Counted from the stretch's first letter, positions 1 to 7,665 are shown. The stretch is DNA of 7,962 nt from Lachnospiraceae bacterium (GCA_003447895.1 DLYC01000239.1:1-7962); one strand, 5' to 3'. Notes: generated by a model not told the origin, from the sequence alone. Numbers and translations are program-made.

Positions 1-210
1 AAGAACGCGACGCCTGCCCAGATCTGTCTTGCCTGGATGCTCCATAAGTATCCGAACGTGGTTCCGATCCCCGGCTCCAAGAATAAGGAGAGGATCATTG
101 AGAATCTGGATTCCGCAAATGTGAATCTGACAGACGAAGAGTTCGCAGCGCTGGAAGAAGCCTTAAGCGGCCTGAAGGTTTACGGACACAGAGGACTGGG
201 CGGTTTTTGA
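1..210 (+). CDS. Aldo/keto reductase, C-terminal fragment (5' end outside window)
   Basis: Frame 1 is open from the first base to a TGA at 208-210 and encodes the last 69 residues of a protein. The segment TPAQICLAWML, then VVPIPGSKNKERIIENL, then LTDEEFAALEEAL is the classic end of the aldo/keto reductase barrel. The IPGSKN loop contacts the 2'-phosphate/adenine end of NADP(H), and the following helices close the (beta/alpha)8 barrel. Members are cytoplasmic NAD(P)H-dependent oxidoreductases that reduce aldehydes, ketones or sugars. The catalytic Asp-Tyr-Lys-His residues would lie upstream, outside the window, so activity and substrate cannot be judged. The tail KVYGHRG resembles the small clostridial AKR proteins related to YhhX/YakC-type reductases, but I cannot assign a subfamily. 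No terminator hairpin is evident after the stop. Confidence 0.9.
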   Translation, partial: KNATPAQICLAWMLHKYPNVVPIPGSKNKERIIENLDSANVNLTDEEFAALEEALSGLKVYGHRGLGGF

Positions 211-216
211 TGAGGA

Positions 217-246
217 TTGGACAGGGCAGCCGGGGTCTGATACAGT
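217..246 (+). promoter_or_regulatory. Weak candidate promoter before the lipoprotein gene
   Basis: TTGGAC at 217-222 could serve as a -35 box and TACAGT at 241-246 as a -10 box, 18 bases apart. A TG one base before the -10 (238-239) would make it an extended -10. Both hexamers are poor matches to the sigma-A consensus. The site lies in the 89-base gap between the reductase stop and the lipoprotein start, where a promoter would be expected if the two are separate units. Confidence 0.22.
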
Positions 247-286
247 AAGGATATCGAACAATTTCATTCACTTCACAAATTTCTTT

Positions 287-292
287 GAGGAG
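287..292 (+). promoter_or_regulatory. Ribosome binding site that fixes the lipoprotein start at 300
   Basis: GAGGAG ends 7 bases before the ATG at 300. An in-frame TTG at 285 would put this Shine-Dalgarno inside the coding region and add five residues (MRRSN) before the signal peptide, so the ATG at 300 is preferred. Confidence 0.75.
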
Positions 293-299
293 ATCAAAC

Positions 300-1058
300 A
301 TGAGAGCAAGATATCTTTTATGGACGGTGACCGCACTTCTTTTGGCAGCCTCGATCGCGGGATGCAGTGCGGCGCCTGCGGAAAGTGAGAGCGGGTATGC
401 GGGAATTGATGAGGAATCCCCCGAATGGGTCGGAAAACTCAGCGCTGCCCGGGACGCGGAGCAAATGCTGGTCGTCGCAGCCTTTGACGAGAAGGCGACC
501 GACGCATGGATTTCCCTCCATGAAAAGAAGGAGGACGGATCCTGGCATATGGTGATGACATCGCCGGGCTTTATCGGGAAGAACGGGCTCGGAAAGACCA
601 AAGAGGGCGATGCGAAAACGCCCACAGGCGTCTTTCATTTTAACAGGGCCTTTGGAATAGCGGAGGATCCGGGCTGCGCGATTCCCTATGTCAAGGCAGA
701 TGACAACACTTACTGGTCCGGGGACCCGAGAGAGGGGTACCATTATAATGAGCTTGTGAGTCTCAAAGATCTCCCGGATCTTAGCAAAGAGGACTCGGAG
801 CACATTGCCGATTATCACTATCACTATCAGTACTGCCTGAATATCAGCTACAACGAGGAGGGCACTCCCGGACTGGGATCTGCTATCTTCCTGCACTGTT
901 TTGGCCCGGCGAAGCCGTTTACGGGAGGCTGCGTCGCGATACCGGAAGACCATATGAAGTATGTGATGCAGAAGGTGGATCAAAATACAGCCGTAGTGAT
1001 CGATACTTATGAGAACTTATCCGGCGGGGCGGACTGGCCTGACAGCACGTGGCCGTAA
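300..1058 (+). CDS. Lipoprotein with YkuD-type L,D-transpeptidase-like catalytic domain
   Basis: The product is 252 residues. Residues 1-21 form a lipoprotein signal peptide: basic MRAR, a hydrophobic core of about 13 residues, then lipobox SIAGC with the lipidated Cys at 22. A short Ala/Glu/Ser linker follows, so the protein should be anchored on the outer face of the membrane. The rest resembles the YkuD/ErfK fold of the COG3786-like branch: GDAKTPTGVFHF at 103-114 (the strand region typical of L,D-transpeptidases), GSAIFLHC at 193-200 with His199, and TGGCVAIPEDHM at 208-219 with the presumed nucleophile Cys211. Classical L,D-transpeptidases carry S/T-H-G-C; the GGC form with a shorter His-to-Cys spacing (11 residues between) matches the subgroup with xGCVALPEE-type motifs. 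Family members cross-link peptidoglycan stem peptides (3-3 links) or modify the wall, but activity in this subgroup is less certain. The start is the ATG at 300 with GAGGAG 7 bases upstream. No partner gene is adjacent. Confidence 0.82.
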   Translation: MRARYLLWTVTALLLAASIAGCSAAPAESESGYAGIDEESPEWVGKLSAARDAEQMLVVAAFDEKATDAWISLHEKKEDGSWHMVMTSPGFIGKNGLGKTKEGDAKTPTGVFHFNRAFGIAEDPGCAIPYVKADDNTYWSGDPREGYHYNELVSLKDLPDLSKEDSEHIADYHYHYQYCLNISYNEEGTPGLGSAIFLHCFGPAKPFTGGCVAIPEDHMKYVMQKVDQNTAVVIDTYENLSGGADWPDSTWP

Positions 1059-1129
1059 TGGCGGATTCCGAACGGTTTGGTATATCATGTAATCAGATAA
1101 ACCGAAACAGAGAAAAAAGGGTAGGAAGT

Positions 1130-1563
1130 ATGAAGGATCCGGTAAAGCATCTTAGAAAAACAATAATGGTTGCGATCATATTCCCTGATCGTCTATGCGG
1201 CAGTAATGCTTTTTGTTGAGCGGCGTCATAAAGACGAACTGATCATGGCGGACAGTATCAACAAGACAGAATCCGTGCGCGGCATGATCGAGGGATACGG
1301 AAAGACCGCGGATGAGATCGGAAGGAGATTCTGCGAGTACGAGAATGCCCGGGTAAAGCTTGAGGTCATCAGGCTGTCGCCGCAGGTCGCCGGCGGGAAG
1401 TTTACGGGAGAACGCTTTTTTGAAAACGGGATGGTAGTCCGCGTTCATAACAATGCAGTTGAAAGAACTGCCTCTGGTGGCGAAAAAGAATCCGATCATA
1501 AAGACTGACCCGGCTCCTGTGAGCAACCGGATGAAAACGAATTTCAGTCTATGGAGAAGTTGA
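1130..1563 (+). pseudogene. Frame-disrupted remnant of a single-pass membrane (sensor-like) protein
   Basis: An ATG at 1130, with AAGGG 8 bases and AGGA 3 bases upstream, opens a frame encoding MKDPVKHLRKTIMVAIIF. That frame then diverges and stops at 1217-1219. Skipping one base in the CCC at 1183-1185 joins it to the next frame and gives a continuous hydrophobic helix (IMVAIIFLIVYAAVMLFV). A charged region of about 100 residues follows, including SVRGMIEGYGKTADEIGRRF and GERFFENGMVVRV, ending at the TGA at 1506-1508. A second shift between about 1455 and 1510 would enter another frame (ELPLVAKKNPIIKTDPAP...) that runs to a stop at 1561-1563, four bases from the next start codon. The restored product is a short cytoplasmic N-terminus, one transmembrane helix and an outside domain, like the N-terminus of clostridial sensor kinases or GGDEF proteins. 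No signalling domain remains. From the + strand alone I cannot exclude sequencing error. An in-frame TTG at 1170 is an unlikely start because no Shine-Dalgarno precedes it and it would split the helix. Confidence 0.6.
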
Positions 1564-1566
1564 GGA

Positions 1567-2250
1567 ATGAAACTACTGATTGCGGAAGATGAGAAGGATC
1601 TGAACAGAATTCTGGCCAGCAAGCTCAGGAAAGAACACTATACGGTGGAGACCTGCTATGACGGGGAAACCGCACTGGAAAGTCTCAGCGCAGGCAAATA
1701 CGATGGGGTGATCCTGGATATTATGCTTCCGGGAAGGAGCGGGTTTGAAGTTCTGAGCGAGATGAGAAAAAGAGGAGACCAGACACCGGTACTATTTCTC
1801 ACGGCGCTCAATGATACGAACAGCATCGTACAGGGGCTTGACCTGGGGGCCAGCGACTATATGGTAAAGCCGTTTGTGCTGTCGGAGCTGATGGCAAGGG
1901 TCCGCGTCATGATGAGAAACACGGCAGTCGTGAATGAAAACGTCTGCAGATGCGGGGATATTGTGGTCAACACAAATGACCGCTCCGTGCTCCGTGCGGG
2001 AAGGAAGGTCGAACTGACCGCCAAGGAGTATACAATGCTTCTGTATCTGATGCGAAATAAAAACACTGTGGTCACGAGGCAGCAGATCGTGACCAACGTC
2101 TGGGATGCCGACAGCGATATCGCCTCCAATATCGTGGATGTCTATATCCGGTTTATCAGAAAAAAGCTCAATGAGGGAGGACATGAGGACCTCATTCACG
2201 CGGTAAGAGGCGTGGGCTATATGCTTAAGGACGGCCGGGAAGAAGCATGA
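1567..2250 (+). CDS. OmpR/PhoB-family two-component response regulator
   Basis: The product is 227 residues, the usual length for this family. The receiver domain spans residues 1-118: acidic pocket Glu7/Asp8, phospho-acceptor Asp51 in GVILDIMLPG, switch Thr79 in FLTA, and conserved Lys101 in the KPF motif. The C-terminal winged-helix DNA-binding domain (about 126-222) has LTAKEYTMLLYLMRN, the recognition helix region SNIVDVYIRFIRKKL, and the final wing VRGVGYML. Phosphorylation by the partner kinase should promote dimer formation and binding to direct repeats near target promoters. GGAGAAG at 1553-1559 lies 7 bases before the ATG. The stop codon overlaps the kinase start (ATGA, 2247-2250), so the two are translationally coupled. 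All key residues are present. The regulon cannot be read from the window. Confidence 0.95.
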   Translation: MKLLIAEDEKDLNRILASKLRKEHYTVETCYDGETALESLSAGKYDGVILDIMLPGRSGFEVLSEMRKRGDQTPVLFLTALNDTNSIVQGLDLGASDYMVKPFVLSELMARVRVMMRNTAVVNENVCRCGDIVVNTNDRSVLRAGRKVELTAKEYTMLLYLMRNKNTVVTRQQIVTNVWDADSDIASNIVDVYIRFIRKKLNEGGHEDLIHAVRGVGYMLKDGREEA

Positions 2251-3599
2251 AAAAGAAGACGTCAGTGATCGGGTATATTGAGATATGGTTCGTGGTACTG
2301 TGGATCATGTTTTCCCTGATGCTCTTCAGCATGTTCTATATTTTGTCCAACCAGTTGGAAAACTCGCTGATGCGAAAGACAAACCGGGAGAATATGGATA
2401 TGGTCGAGCGGCTGATCAGAAAGGACGGAGATGACGTCCTCTCTATGGACGAGTCTTATGCGCTGCGGAAAGGCTACTACGTCACGGTCCTGGATGTGAA
2501 TCAGCGCCGGGTTGGCGGCACCTGTCCCACGGCGTTTGATGAGTATCGGTTTGACTGGACCAGGGAGGGCGTGGAAGAGCTGAGCGGCAGGAAGTATATC
2601 TTATCCTACAAGGTGATCCATCATGAGGACCGATCGAAAAACCTGATCCTCTGCGGAATCGCGGATACCCATGCCGCCTCCACGGTCTTGGATGACCTCA
2701 GGGTCAACATCATAGTCTTTGTCCTTTTGTCAATGGGATTACTGCTCATCGTGTGCCTTATTTTGAAAAGGCGGATCGCCGGTCCTCTTCGAAAGATGAA
2801 TGAGGATGTGGAGAGACTTGGCGCCACAATGAGCTTTACCGGGGAAAAGGTCACGGAGAGCGGATTTGTCGAGATCGATATGCTCGAAGACGCCTACATG
2901 AAGCTCTTTGAGAAGATGTCTTCAGTGATCGAGAGCCAGAACCGGTTCAACGCAGATGTATCGCACGAACTTCGCACACCGATCACAGTTATTCAGACCC
3001 AGTGTCAGCTCTCCAGGGAGCGCGCGATCGAGACAGGGGACAGGGACCTGACAGAACTGCTGGACGTGATCGACCGTCAGACGGACAGGATGAAGCAGAC
3101 CATCAATATTCTGATCAGGCTTTCCAAGCTCGAGAGCGGGGCCGCGAAGCTGAGCCCTGAGCAGTTTGACCTCGCCTTGCTCGTCGAATCTGTCTGCGAG
3201 GGGGAGGAGAGCATCGCCTCCGCGGACAGGAAGTTTGTATTCGAACTTGAGGAGACGATCCTCTCGGCGGATGTAAACCTGATCATGATCGCGTTCAGAA
3301 ACCTCCTGTCCAATGCGGTCAAGTACAGCAGCGCGGGAAGTGAGATCAGGATCCGGTGCGGAACAGAGGGAGGAAGGCCCTTCTGCAGCGTCTCTGACAA
3401 GGGAATCGGAATCAGTAAGGAGACAATGGGCAAGGTTTTCGATCACTTCTACCGCGCGGAGAATTCCAGGGCATCGGAAGGGATCGGGCTGGGACTTCCC
3501 CTGACCGCCAAGATCATGGAACTTCATGGAGGTGAAGTGAAAGCGGAGAGTACGTCGGGCGAGGGAAGTACCTTTACTCTCTATTTTGCCATGCAGTAA
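2247..3599 (+). CDS. Membrane sensor histidine kinase, partner of the upstream regulator
   Basis: The product is 450 residues. Transmembrane helix 1 is at about residues 10-33 and helix 2 at about 153-173. They flank an extracytoplasmic sensor domain of roughly 120 residues that I do not recognise; it holds one Cys (93), with a second Cys (136) nearer helix 2. A HAMP linker follows (about 174-226; RRIAGPLRKMNEDVERL). The dimerisation/phosphoacceptor domain has the H-box FNADVSHELRTPI with His240. The ATPase domain has the N-box RNLLSNAVKY (Asn352, Asn356), G1 box SDKGIGIS (Asp384), F-box VFDHFYRAE (397-405) and G2 box GIGLGLPLT. All catalytic boxes are intact, so it should autophosphorylate on His240 and pass the phosphate to Asp51 of the neighbouring regulator. 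Its ATG overlaps the regulator stop by 4 bases. The signal sensed is unknown. Confidence 0.95.
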   Translation: MKKKTSVIGYIEIWFVVLWIMFSLMLFSMFYILSNQLENSLMRKTNRENMDMVERLIRKDGDDVLSMDESYALRKGYYVTVLDVNQRRVGGTCPTAFDEYRFDWTREGVEELSGRKYILSYKVIHHEDRSKNLILCGIADTHAASTVLDDLRVNIIVFVLLSMGLLLIVCLILKRRIAGPLRKMNEDVERLGATMSFTGEKVTESGFVEIDMLEDAYMKLFEKMSSVIESQNRFNADVSHELRTPITVIQTQCQLSRERAIETGDRDLTELLDVIDRQTDRMKQTINILIRLSKLESGAAKLSPEQFDLALLVESVCEGEESIASADRKFVFELEETILSADVNLIMIAFRNLLSNAVKYSSAGSEIRIRCGTEGGRPFCSVSDKGIGISKETMGKVFDHFYRAENSRASEGIGLGLPLTAKIMELHGGEVKAESTSGEGSTFTLYFAMQ

Positions 3600-3611
3600 T
3601 TTGGGCAGAGG

Positions 3612-3620
3612 TGATATACT
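3612..3620 (+). promoter_or_regulatory. Candidate extended -10 promoter for the beta-galactosidase operon
   Basis: TGATATACT provides an extended -10: TG, one base, then TATACT at 3615-3620 (5 of 6 to consensus). No good -35 exists at 17 bases; TTGCCA at 3586-3591 is 23 bases away, which is too far. Extended -10 promoters can work without a strong -35. The site lies in the 71-base gap between the kinase stop and the beta-galactosidase start. No terminator hairpin with a T-run separates them, so readthrough from the kinase is also possible. Confidence 0.35.
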
Positions 3621-3670
3621 GAATCCGTACAGAAAACGTAAGAACCTGTTGGCACGAAAGGACAGGATTT

Positions 3671-6610
3671 ATGAAATATCAGATTAATCAGAACAATTAC
3701 CACACTTTTGAGATCTTTGAGGTCAATAAACTGGCGCCGAGAAGCTACTTTATCCCTTTTCCGGACAAGGCAGCGGCGGACGCCGTATCGCCCAAGGAAA
3801 AGCGGTATGCTTCGTCCAAGGTCGTCTGTCTGAACGGCGACTGGGACTTTAAATTTTATGCAAGGCCGGCAGAGGTCCCCTCTGTTCTCGACACGGAGAA
3901 GACGGAGTTTGGAACCATCGATGTTCCCTCCTGTTGGCAGTTCCGAGGCTATGACAGGCCTTTCTACACCAATATCCGCTACCAGTTTCCCTTTAAACCG
4001 CCGGTCATCCCGAAGCTCAACAAGGTCGGCAGAGTCTTCTCCTGGATGGGCGTCGACCAAAAGATCAGTCTCCGCTACAAGGACCCGGGGGAGGAGTACA
4101 ACTTTGTCGGAATTTACAGAAAGGACCTTGAGATTGCGGACCCGGACAAAAATTTCATTATTTCTTTCCTCGGTGTTGCAAGCTGCATGGACCTGTATGT
4201 GAACGGTGAGTTTGCCGGCTATTCGGAGGGCGCGCACAACACGGCGGAGTTCGACCTGACCGGAAAACTGGCCGCGGGCACAAATGAGATCGTCGTCGTG
4301 GTGCACCGCTGGTGCAACGGAACCTACCTCGAGGACCAGGACATGTTCCGCAACAACGGCATTTTCCGCGATGTGCTCCTTAGGATTTCCGATCCGACAG
4401 ACATTTTCGAGATCGACGCGCAGACGCGCAGGACGGGGGACACCTATTCCCTGACGCTCAGTGCCAAAACATTCAGCCCTTCTGCGGTCACTTTCACATT
4501 GGAGGGACACGGACTCTCAAGGACGGAGACGGCAGAAGGCTCTGACGGAAAGGTCGAAGTGACATTCCGTGACCTGGAAGTGACAGAGTGGAACGCGGAA
4601 GATCCGGTCCTGTACAGCATCTACTATGAGACGGAGAGCTGCTGCGTAAAGGAGAAGATCGGATTTAAGACGGTCACGATCCGGGGCGACCTCTTTACGG
4701 TCAACGGAAAGAAGATCAAGTTCCACGGCGTCAACCATCACGACACGAGCTGCACCAACGGATATACGCTGACTCCGGATGAGATCGAGAGAGACGTTAA
4801 GCTCTGCAAAGAGTTCAACATCGACATGATCCGTACCTCCCATTATCCTCCGGATCCGCTCCTTCTGGAACTGGCGGATGAGTACGGACTCTATATTGTC
4901 GATGAGAATGATCTGGAGACACACGGCACGTTTGCGCATCAGCTGCCGCCCACTTACAACACGATCAGCAATGACCCCAAGTGGGAGTCCCACTACATGG
5001 ACCGCATCAGGAGGCTCTATCACCGCGACAAGATCCACAGCAACACATCGATCGTCATGTGGAGCCTTGGAAATGAGGCGGGCGGATTCTTCAACACGGA
5101 CGCCATGTATGACTATTTAAAGCTCCGTTCCGACCTTCCGGTTCACTATGAGAGCGCCATCCACTGCAAGCGCATCGCCTACGATGTGGGGAGTGAAATG
5201 TATCCTTCCGTGCAGATGGTGCACGATGTCGGTGAGCACTGCCGCAAGCAGAAGCAGCTAAATGACAGGCCCTATTTCATGTGCGAGTACGCGCACGCGA
5301 TGGGCGTGGGACCCGGCAATACGGAAGCTTACTGGGAAGAGATCTATAAGTATGACAACCTGATCGGCGGCTGCGTCTGGGAGATGGTGGATCACGCGGT
5401 CCTTCATGAAGACGGCAGCTACACCTACGGCGGAGACCACGGAGAGTGGAGCCACGACGGAAACTTCTGTGTCGACGGCATGTTCTACCCCGACAGAACT
5501 CCGTCTGTCGGCGCGAAGATCATCCGGTTCATCTACCGTCCGATCCGGGTAAGGCACATTTCCGGAAGCACCTTTGAAATCTTTAACACAACCGCTTTTT
5601 CAAAGGGCGACCGGTATGAGCTGACTTTTGCCTGGAATAACGGCACGGAGTGCGTGATCACGCCGGACGCGGGACCGCTTGAGAAGACTATAGCGGCGGT
5701 CGCAGAGCCGGAGCCCGTGAACGGAAATCTCTCCGTGATCGTATCCTGCAGGGACAAGAAGACGGGGAGAACGGTCTCGGAGGAGCAGATCGTGATCCGG
5801 CAGGAAGTGCCCTCCGCGGAGGGAGATTACCCGCTTCCGGAGGAGTGCGCATTCACAAACGGACACTTTAAGTGGACGCTTCCGGACGGAGAGATCTTAA
5901 GAAGCAACTCCGAATATACGATCCTCTACAGGGCCGCTACCGACAACGATACGGACCTGCAGTTCAACAACGCCATGGAGCCCTACATGCACCAGAAGGA
6001 GACAGTGGTCTCCGCTGCCGGGATCCTGAACGGCTACCGCGTGGAATCGGAAGTTTCCAATGAAAAGGGAAAATTCTTCGTGATCGACAGCTATGAGGGA
6101 ACGGAGGACGGAATCCTTGTCACCAGCACCATCCACTGCATCTCGGGCGGAGGAATCCTTCCCAGATTCGGAAAGACCTTCCGGCTTGAGGAAGTCTTTG
6201 ACCTTGTGGAATACACCGGAAGGACCGGAGAGAGCTACTGCGACATGAAGGAGCAGTTCCCCATCCGGACCGTAAAGTGCAAAGTGACGGACATGACGGA
6301 GCCCAACATCCGGCCGCAGGAGAGCGGAAACCGCTGCGACTGCACGGAGGCGAGTATCAGTGACGGAAAGGTAAAGGTCACTTTCAAGGCCGTGGACAGG
6401 CCCTTCGAATTGGGGATCAAGCCCTATTCCGACTGGTCGCTCTGCAGGATGAAGCACAGGGAAGACGAGAAAAGAACCGGCACCTATGTGACGATCCAGG
6501 CTTTCCAGCAGGGAATCGGCACGGGAGCCTGCGGACCCGGCGTGATGCCGGAGTATCAGTACAGCGCAGAGAAGGACTATACTTTGCGGTTCAAGATCTG
6601 TGTGGAGTAA
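3671..6610 (+). CDS. lacZ: Beta-galactosidase, glycoside hydrolase family 2 (LacZ type)
   Basis: The product is 979 residues, close to E. coli LacZ (about 1,024), with no signal peptide, so cytoplasmic. It hydrolyses terminal beta-galactosides such as lactose by a retaining mechanism. Domain order: sugar-binding jelly roll (about 50-240; VPSCWQFRGYDRP, LEDQDMFRNNGIFRDV), Ig-like domain (about 245-335), TIM barrel (about 336-625), second Ig-like domain, and C-terminal beta-sandwich (about 725-979). Catalytic residues are Glu469 (acid/base, WSLGNEAGG) and Glu539 (nucleophile, MCEYAHAMG). Supporting residues include GVNHHD (353-358), His391, His418 in ETHG, and Trp570 in GGCVWEMVD. Differences from E. 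coli: about 25 extra residues at roughly 117-144, Val546 after AHAMG, FCVDG in place of FCMNG at the sodium site, and Cys954 where LacZ has Trp999. Several of these are usual for Firmicutes enzymes. AAAGGA at 3657-3662 precedes the ATG by 8 bases. Galactoside specificity is inferred; the gene symbol is by family resemblance. Confidence 0.9.
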   Translation: MKYQINQNNYHTFEIFEVNKLAPRSYFIPFPDKAAADAVSPKEKRYASSKVVCLNGDWDFKFYARPAEVPSVLDTEKTEFGTIDVPSCWQFRGYDRPFYTNIRYQFPFKPPVIPKLNKVGRVFSWMGVDQKISLRYKDPGEEYNFVGIYRKDLEIADPDKNFIISFLGVASCMDLYVNGEFAGYSEGAHNTAEFDLTGKLAAGTNEIVVVVHRWCNGTYLEDQDMFRNNGIFRDVLLRISDPTDIFEIDAQTRRTGDTYSLTLSAKTFSPSAVTFTLEGHGLSRTETAEGSDGKVEVTFRDLEVTEWNAEDPVLYSIYYETESCCVKEKIGFKTVTIRGDLFTVNGKKIKFHGVNHHDTSCTNGYTLTPDEIERDVKLCKEFNIDMIRTSHYPPDPLLLELADEYGLYIVDENDLETHGTFAHQLPPTYNTISNDPKWESHYMDRIRRLYHRDKIHSNTSIVMWSLGNEAGGFFNTDAMYDYLKLRSDLPVHYESAIHCKRIAYDVGSEMYPSVQMVHDVGEHCRKQKQLNDRPYFMCEYAHAMGVGPGNTEAYWEEIYKYDNLIGGCVWEMVDHAVLHEDGSYTYGGDHGEWSHDGNFCVDGMFYPDRTPSVGAKIIRFIYRPIRVRHISGSTFEIFNTTAFSKGDRYELTFAWNNGTECVITPDAGPLEKTIAAVAEPEPVNGNLSVIVSCRDKKTGRTVSEEQIVIRQEVPSAEGDYPLPEECAFTNGHFKWTLPDGEILRSNSEYTILYRAATDNDTDLQFNNAMEPYMHQKETVVSAAGILNGYRVESEVSNEKGKFFVIDSYEGTEDGILVTSTIHCISGGGILPRFGKTFRLEEVFDLVEYTGRTGESYCDMKEQFPIRTVKCKVTDMTEPNIRPQESGNRCDCTEASISDGKVKVTFKAVDRPFELGIKPYSDWSLCRMKHREDEKRTGTYVTIQAFQQGIGTGACGPGVMPEYQYSAEKDYTLRFKICVE

Positions 6611-6616
6611 GGAACA

Positions 6617-7651
6617 ATGCAGTCTTCTAAAACTTCGGCAAAGAATTGTTCCATCGATATTTTTAGATATATCGGTGCCTTGATGGTGATGTGCATCCAC
6701 ATCCATCCGTTTGATGACATCAGTCCTTTCTGGGGAAGAGAGTTCAGGAGCATGTTCCCCAGGATCGGTGTCCCGTTTTTCTTCTGTGTGGCGGGATACT
6801 TTTACAGCAGGAAATTATCGGAGGGGAAGAATTCGTTCTTCCCCTATTTGAGGCGCATACTGACCACGTACGCGATCTGGAGCTGCGTGTATTATCTGAT
6901 CGACTTCATGGAGTGGGGCAGGGAAGACGTAAAGGGCTTTGTCAGGTCCTGCGTCAAACGCTTTCTGATCGACGGGAGCCACTACCACTTCTGGTTTTTC
7001 CCGGCGCTGATCTTCTCGGTGATCTTTGTGACCGTGCTCTTTAAGCTCCGCCTGCAGGCGCTGATCCTGCCCGTCAGTATCGTCCTTTATGCCGTCGGTT
7101 GTCTCGGCGGGCCTTACTACGCCTTCGGAAACCGGATTCCGGTCCTCGCGGCGCTCTATGCCCGTGACAATTACACGATGATCCGAAGGATCTATCTGAT
7201 GGGAATCCCGTTTTTCAGCGCGGGATACCTGGTGGTCCTGATCGTGAAGGGAAAGCTGTACCAAAGGCTTCGGGGCCCCGTTCTGCTTCTTGGGCTGGCG
7301 CTTTCCGTGATCCTCTGGAGGGCGGAGATCTTTATGGTCATGAAGGCGAAGATCATGAATAATATTGTCACAACGCCGGGCCTTTATCTGATGCTGATCA
7401 TGCTGATGCTGGTCCTCATCCGCTATCCTTTGTACCGCTTCCAAAAGGCGGCGGATTTCTGCAAGGTGGCGGCAGGCTTTACCTATTATATTCATCCCCT
7501 GTTTATCTGGATGATCGATAAAGTTTCCGGGCGCTTCGGCTTTACTGTGACAGAGACGCCCCGCTATGTGCTCATCTGGGCGGCGACCTTTTTCCTGGCC
7601 CTTCTCATTCACCGATCGGGCAGCAGAATGTTGAAGACGATCTGCGCCTGA
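6617..7651 (+). CDS. Integral membrane acyltransferase, acyltransferase 3 family
   Basis: The product is 344 residues with about 10 predicted membrane helices (roughly 13-31, 50-66, 80-98, 124-143, 147-164, 192-211, 218-236, 252-270, 281-300, 315-333). The N-terminal helix holds the R-X10-H motif of the family (Arg17 and His28 in FRYIGALMVMCIHIHP). RIGVPFFFCVAGYFY follows at 49-63, SHYHFWFFPALIF at 121-133 matches the usual HxWFL segment, and YYIHPLF at 290-296 is the late conserved His-Pro. Such proteins move acetyl or other acyl groups from the cytoplasm to sugars or wall polymers at the membrane; similar domains form the membrane half of VanT-type serine racemases. The acceptor here is unknown. 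The gene begins 6 bases after the beta-galactosidase stop (AAGGA overlaps that stop), indicating one operon. It has no racemase or SGNH domain attached. Confidence 0.88.
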   Translation: MQSSKTSAKNCSIDIFRYIGALMVMCIHIHPFDDISPFWGREFRSMFPRIGVPFFFCVAGYFYSRKLSEGKNSFFPYLRRILTTYAIWSCVYYLIDFMEWGREDVKGFVRSCVKRFLIDGSHYHFWFFPALIFSVIFVTVLFKLRLQALILPVSIVLYAVGCLGGPYYAFGNRIPVLAALYARDNYTMIRRIYLMGIPFFSAGYLVVLIVKGKLYQRLRGPVLLLGLALSVILWRAEIFMVMKAKIMNNIVTTPGLYLMLIMLMLVLIRYPLYRFQKAADFCKVAAGFTYYIHPLFIWMIDKVSGRFGFTVTETPRYVLIWAATFFLALLIHRSGSRMLKTICA

Positions 7652-7665
7652 TGCGCTCCATTTAC

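Noticed and set aside
285..299. TTG start at 285 for the lipoprotein
   Set aside because: It would place the Shine-Dalgarno GAGGAG inside the gene and add five residues before a well-formed signal peptide. The ATG at 300 is better.
1073..1104. Inverted repeat CGGTTT / AAACCG after the lipoprotein gene, considered as a terminator
   Set aside because: It has a 6-bp stem with a loop of about 20 bases and no T-run after it, so it does not look like an intrinsic terminator.
1180..1188. Programmed ribosomal frameshift at the CCC run
   Set aside because: The original frame reads TTC CCT, not a known slippery arrangement. There is no clear stimulatory structure, and the reconstructed product ends early anyway. 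Decay or a sequence error is simpler.
3581..4510. Long minus-strand open frame (309 codons) opposite the start of the beta-galactosidase gene
   Set aside because: It lies antisense to an unmistakable GH2 protein, has no recognisable domain, and is the expected shadow of codon bias. The same holds for the other long minus-strand frames at 318-983, 2922-3527, 4517-5038, 5897-6706 and 6815-7681.
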